Origin: Sphingomonadaceae bacterium
Lineage (GTDB): Bacteria; Pseudomonadota; Alphaproteobacteria; Sphingomonadales; Sphingomonadaceae
Assembly (NCBI GenBank): GCA_009926135.1
Contig: RFPL01000006.1
Location: 1-64,000, forward strand
Direction: 5' to 3'
DNA length: 64,000 bases
Shown: positions 62,576-64,000 of the stretch, piece by piece
How the letters are laid out: each line of letters starts with the position of its first letter
Numbering within the stretch: position 1 is the first letter of the stretch
Notes under the pieces: model-generated
Told to the model about the DNA's origin: nothing
Databases searched by the model: none
Seen by the model: only the letters and a program-made list of their open reading frames with translations
Made by a program: the position numbers and the translations under genes

Positions 62576-63862
62576 TTACGCTGATAACGGGCTTGCAATT
62601 GCTCTGATCGCTTTCAGCCCGCTCCCGAACCGCGCGATCTGTTCGCGATGGGCCTCCAATTCGCCGTAGGGCAGGTAGGAGATGTCGAGGTCCGTTACCC
62701 TGCTGAAGGCCGGCCGGGCGATCTGCGCGCGCACGTCTTTTTCGCGGTTGCCGGGAGCGACCAGGAACAGTCCCGCTGAAGCATGGAACTCGCTACCGCT
62801 GAGCGCCAAATCGAGCATCCGGACGATCCCCGAGTAGATCGAAGTCGAGTGCTCGACCTCGAACGCAGCGGCGACCTGTGCGCTGTCCTGTTCGAGCCAG
62901 AGCACGTCGATCAACCGGATCGCGTCTGCACCCGGCGCAGTGGCGATTTCATCGGGCAACAGATCGAGGCAGCCCTTGCCGAGCGGCGCGCCCTCGAACA
63001 GGCGGCCTCGGTCATTGGCGGCAATCCAAACGCGATAGCCGAGCGCCATGCCGAGATCGCGAAGCCAAGCCTGCATTTCGGTGTGGGTCCGCTCGCTTTC
63101 GCCCTGGGCGAGCTGGGTCTTGTCCAGCCTCGCCGCTTCCGCGCGGACTGCATCGAGCCTTCGGCCCCAATCGTCCGCCTCGTTGTCGCCCAGCGGCGGG
63201 GCGGGGTAACGGCCCGATCCGATGTCGAACAGGAGCCCCCCGATCGCGCCAAGGTCGTTGGAAAGCAGGTCGCGGTATTGGTCGTTGAGATCGAGGATGC
63301 CGCCGCGCATCGCGAGGAATTGCTCCCAACTTCCCAGCTTCACCTTGGCGCCGGTCAGCGCGTTGTAGCCGTTGACGATCGCGGTGTTGAACGGCGCGAT
63401 TAGGGTCGGATGCAGGAAATAGAGCAGATTGGCGACCGCTGGACCCAGCCCCTTGATCTTGAGTGCGTCGATTTCGCGGATATGGGAAATGACATCCTCG
63501 GCCTCGTCGCAGCAAACGCAATTGTGGAGCAAGCGGCCGAAGGCGCGCTGATTGGCTGGGCTTTCGTAAATGTCGGGAATGCGCAGCTTGGGCTTCCAGA
63601 GGAAGGCGTGGTCAGCGCCTTTGAAAATCTGTCGCTGCTCGGCGATCGAATGGACGACAGTTTCGAGCGAGGAGCCGCGATAGGCGACACCGAACGATCC
63701 ATTGTCGATCTCGGCCACGACCTGCTGGATCCCGCGCCGGATCGAGCGGAAATTCTTGATCCGCTCGTCCCACAGGAACCAGCTTTGGTAGGTCGCGCCC
63801 GGGTCTTCGCGCCAGCTTTCGACGAGCTTGCGGATAAGCGCGGTTCGGTCAGAGGCGCTCAT
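62576..63862 (-). CDS. Restriction-endonuclease-like protein with HhH region
   Basis: 428 residues from ATG 63862. The N-terminal half contains a helix-hairpin-helix-like IKGLGPAVANLLYFLHP near residues 130-150 and TLIAPFNTAIVNGYNAL. The C-terminal half has IDVLWLEQDSAQVAAAFEVE followed by HSTSIYSGIVRMLDLALS, a pattern of PD-(D/E)xK nuclease families with the E-x-E variant. Such proteins are annotated as type II restriction enzymes in some genomes. No methyltransferase is adjacent. It could be a solitary DNA-targeting defence nuclease; this is inference. Confidence 0.6.
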   Translation of the reverse strand: MSASDRTALIRKLVESWREDPGATYQSWFLWDERIKNFRSIRRGIQQVVAEIDNGSFGVAYRGSSLETVVHSIAEQRQIFKGADHAFLWKPKLRIPDIYESPANQRAFGRLLHNCVCCDEAEDVISHIREIDALKIKGLGPAVANLLYFLHPTLIAPFNTAIVNGYNALTGAKVKLGSWEQFLAMRGGILDLNDQYRDLLSNDLGAIGGLLFDIGSGRYPAPPLGDNEADDWGRRLDAVRAEAARLDKTQLAQGESERTHTEMQAWLRDLGMALGYRVWIAANDRGRLFEGAPLGKGCLDLLPDEIATAPGADAIRLIDVLWLEQDSAQVAAAFEVEHSTSIYSGIVRMLDLALSGSEFHASAGLFLVAPGNREKDVRAQIARPAFSRVTDLDISYLPYGELEAHREQIARFGSGLKAIRAIASPLSA

Positions 63863-63872
63863 GCTATAGCCA

Positions 63873-64000
63873 TCAGCTGGCGGGCTGCTTGGGTTTGCGC
63901 GATGAGCTGTGTGTCGAGATGATCCGCCATGTTTGCCCATCCCACCTAAGAACGCTGGTCGCAACGCCAAGACGCTCGACTGCCTCATCCGATTTGAGGA
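63873..64000 (-). CDS. C-terminal end of an NTF2/SnoaL-like protein (partial)
   Basis: The frame enters from the right edge and reads LKSDEAVERLGVATSVLRWD followed by GQTWRIISTHSSS, stopping at 63873-63875. The VLRWDGQTWRIISTHSS pattern is the last beta-strand pair of NTF2-like/SgcJ proteins. The stop is 10 bp before the nuclease ATG. Most of the gene lies outside the window. Confidence 0.45.
   Translation of the reverse strand, partial: LKSDEAVERLGVATSVLRWDGQTWRIISTHSSSRKPKQPAS

Overview
The window looks like part of a large GC-rich alphaproteobacterial plasmid, most likely from a sphingomonad (Novosphingobium, Sphingobium, Sphingopyxis or a relative). The host call is inference. It rests on the gene set: a fused methyltransferase/Strawberry-notch helicase next to a toprim protein, a ParA-ParB-RepA maintenance block, an F-type conjugation operon and a Cus-type copper/silver efflux operon. 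No rRNA, tRNA or CRISPR array was seen.

Layout. 1-2018: transposon debris (3' end of an IS110-family element lying in a broken IS3-family orfA), an alpha/beta hydrolase and a dead HlyD/EmrA gene. 2165-11669: plasmid backbone on both strands (helicase/methylase, toprim, parA, parB, repA) with 16-bp parS-like palindromes and a row of iteron-like repeats after repA that probably marks the origin. 11670-18095: a Tn7/Tn5053-like transposition core (DDE transposase, AAA+ ATPase, TniQ) flanked by two related HTH proteins, then a tyrosine recombinase cut off by an intact IS21-family element (18096-20584, perfect 30-bp ends). 20569-27883: a defence-type island with a truncated RxxxxH protein, an abiE toxin-antitoxin pair with a GNAT gene, and, divergently, a compact five-gene operon (AbiJ-N-like, Cys-His-Asp hydrolase-like, DUF3800, HEPN-like, TIR-like) that I do not recognise as a described system. 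28035-50982: an F-type type IV secretion operon from a VirB1-like transglycosylase and an HTH regulator through traA-L-E-K-B, dsbC, traV-C, trbI, S26 peptidase, traW-U, trbC, traN-F-H-G. No relaxase or coupling protein lies inside the window. 51019-55743: a second abiE pair whose toxin gene has an amber codon, a diguanylate cyclase and a Fic protein. 55718-62495: the cusFABC operon with two small secreted proteins, on the minus strand. 62576-64000: a restriction-endonuclease-like protein and the end of an NTF2-like gene.

How it works together: RepA, the iterons and ParAB maintain the replicon; the Tra proteins build the mating pore and pilus; the transposition genes, abiE/AbiJ/HEPN/TIR-type genes, Fic and copper efflux are accessory cargo. 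Several cargo genes are visibly broken (hlyD, the IS3 orfA, the integrase, one regulator-like gene, the second abiEii, a duplicate cusF), which points to repeated insertion and deletion in the accessory segments while the tra operon is intact and tightly coupled.
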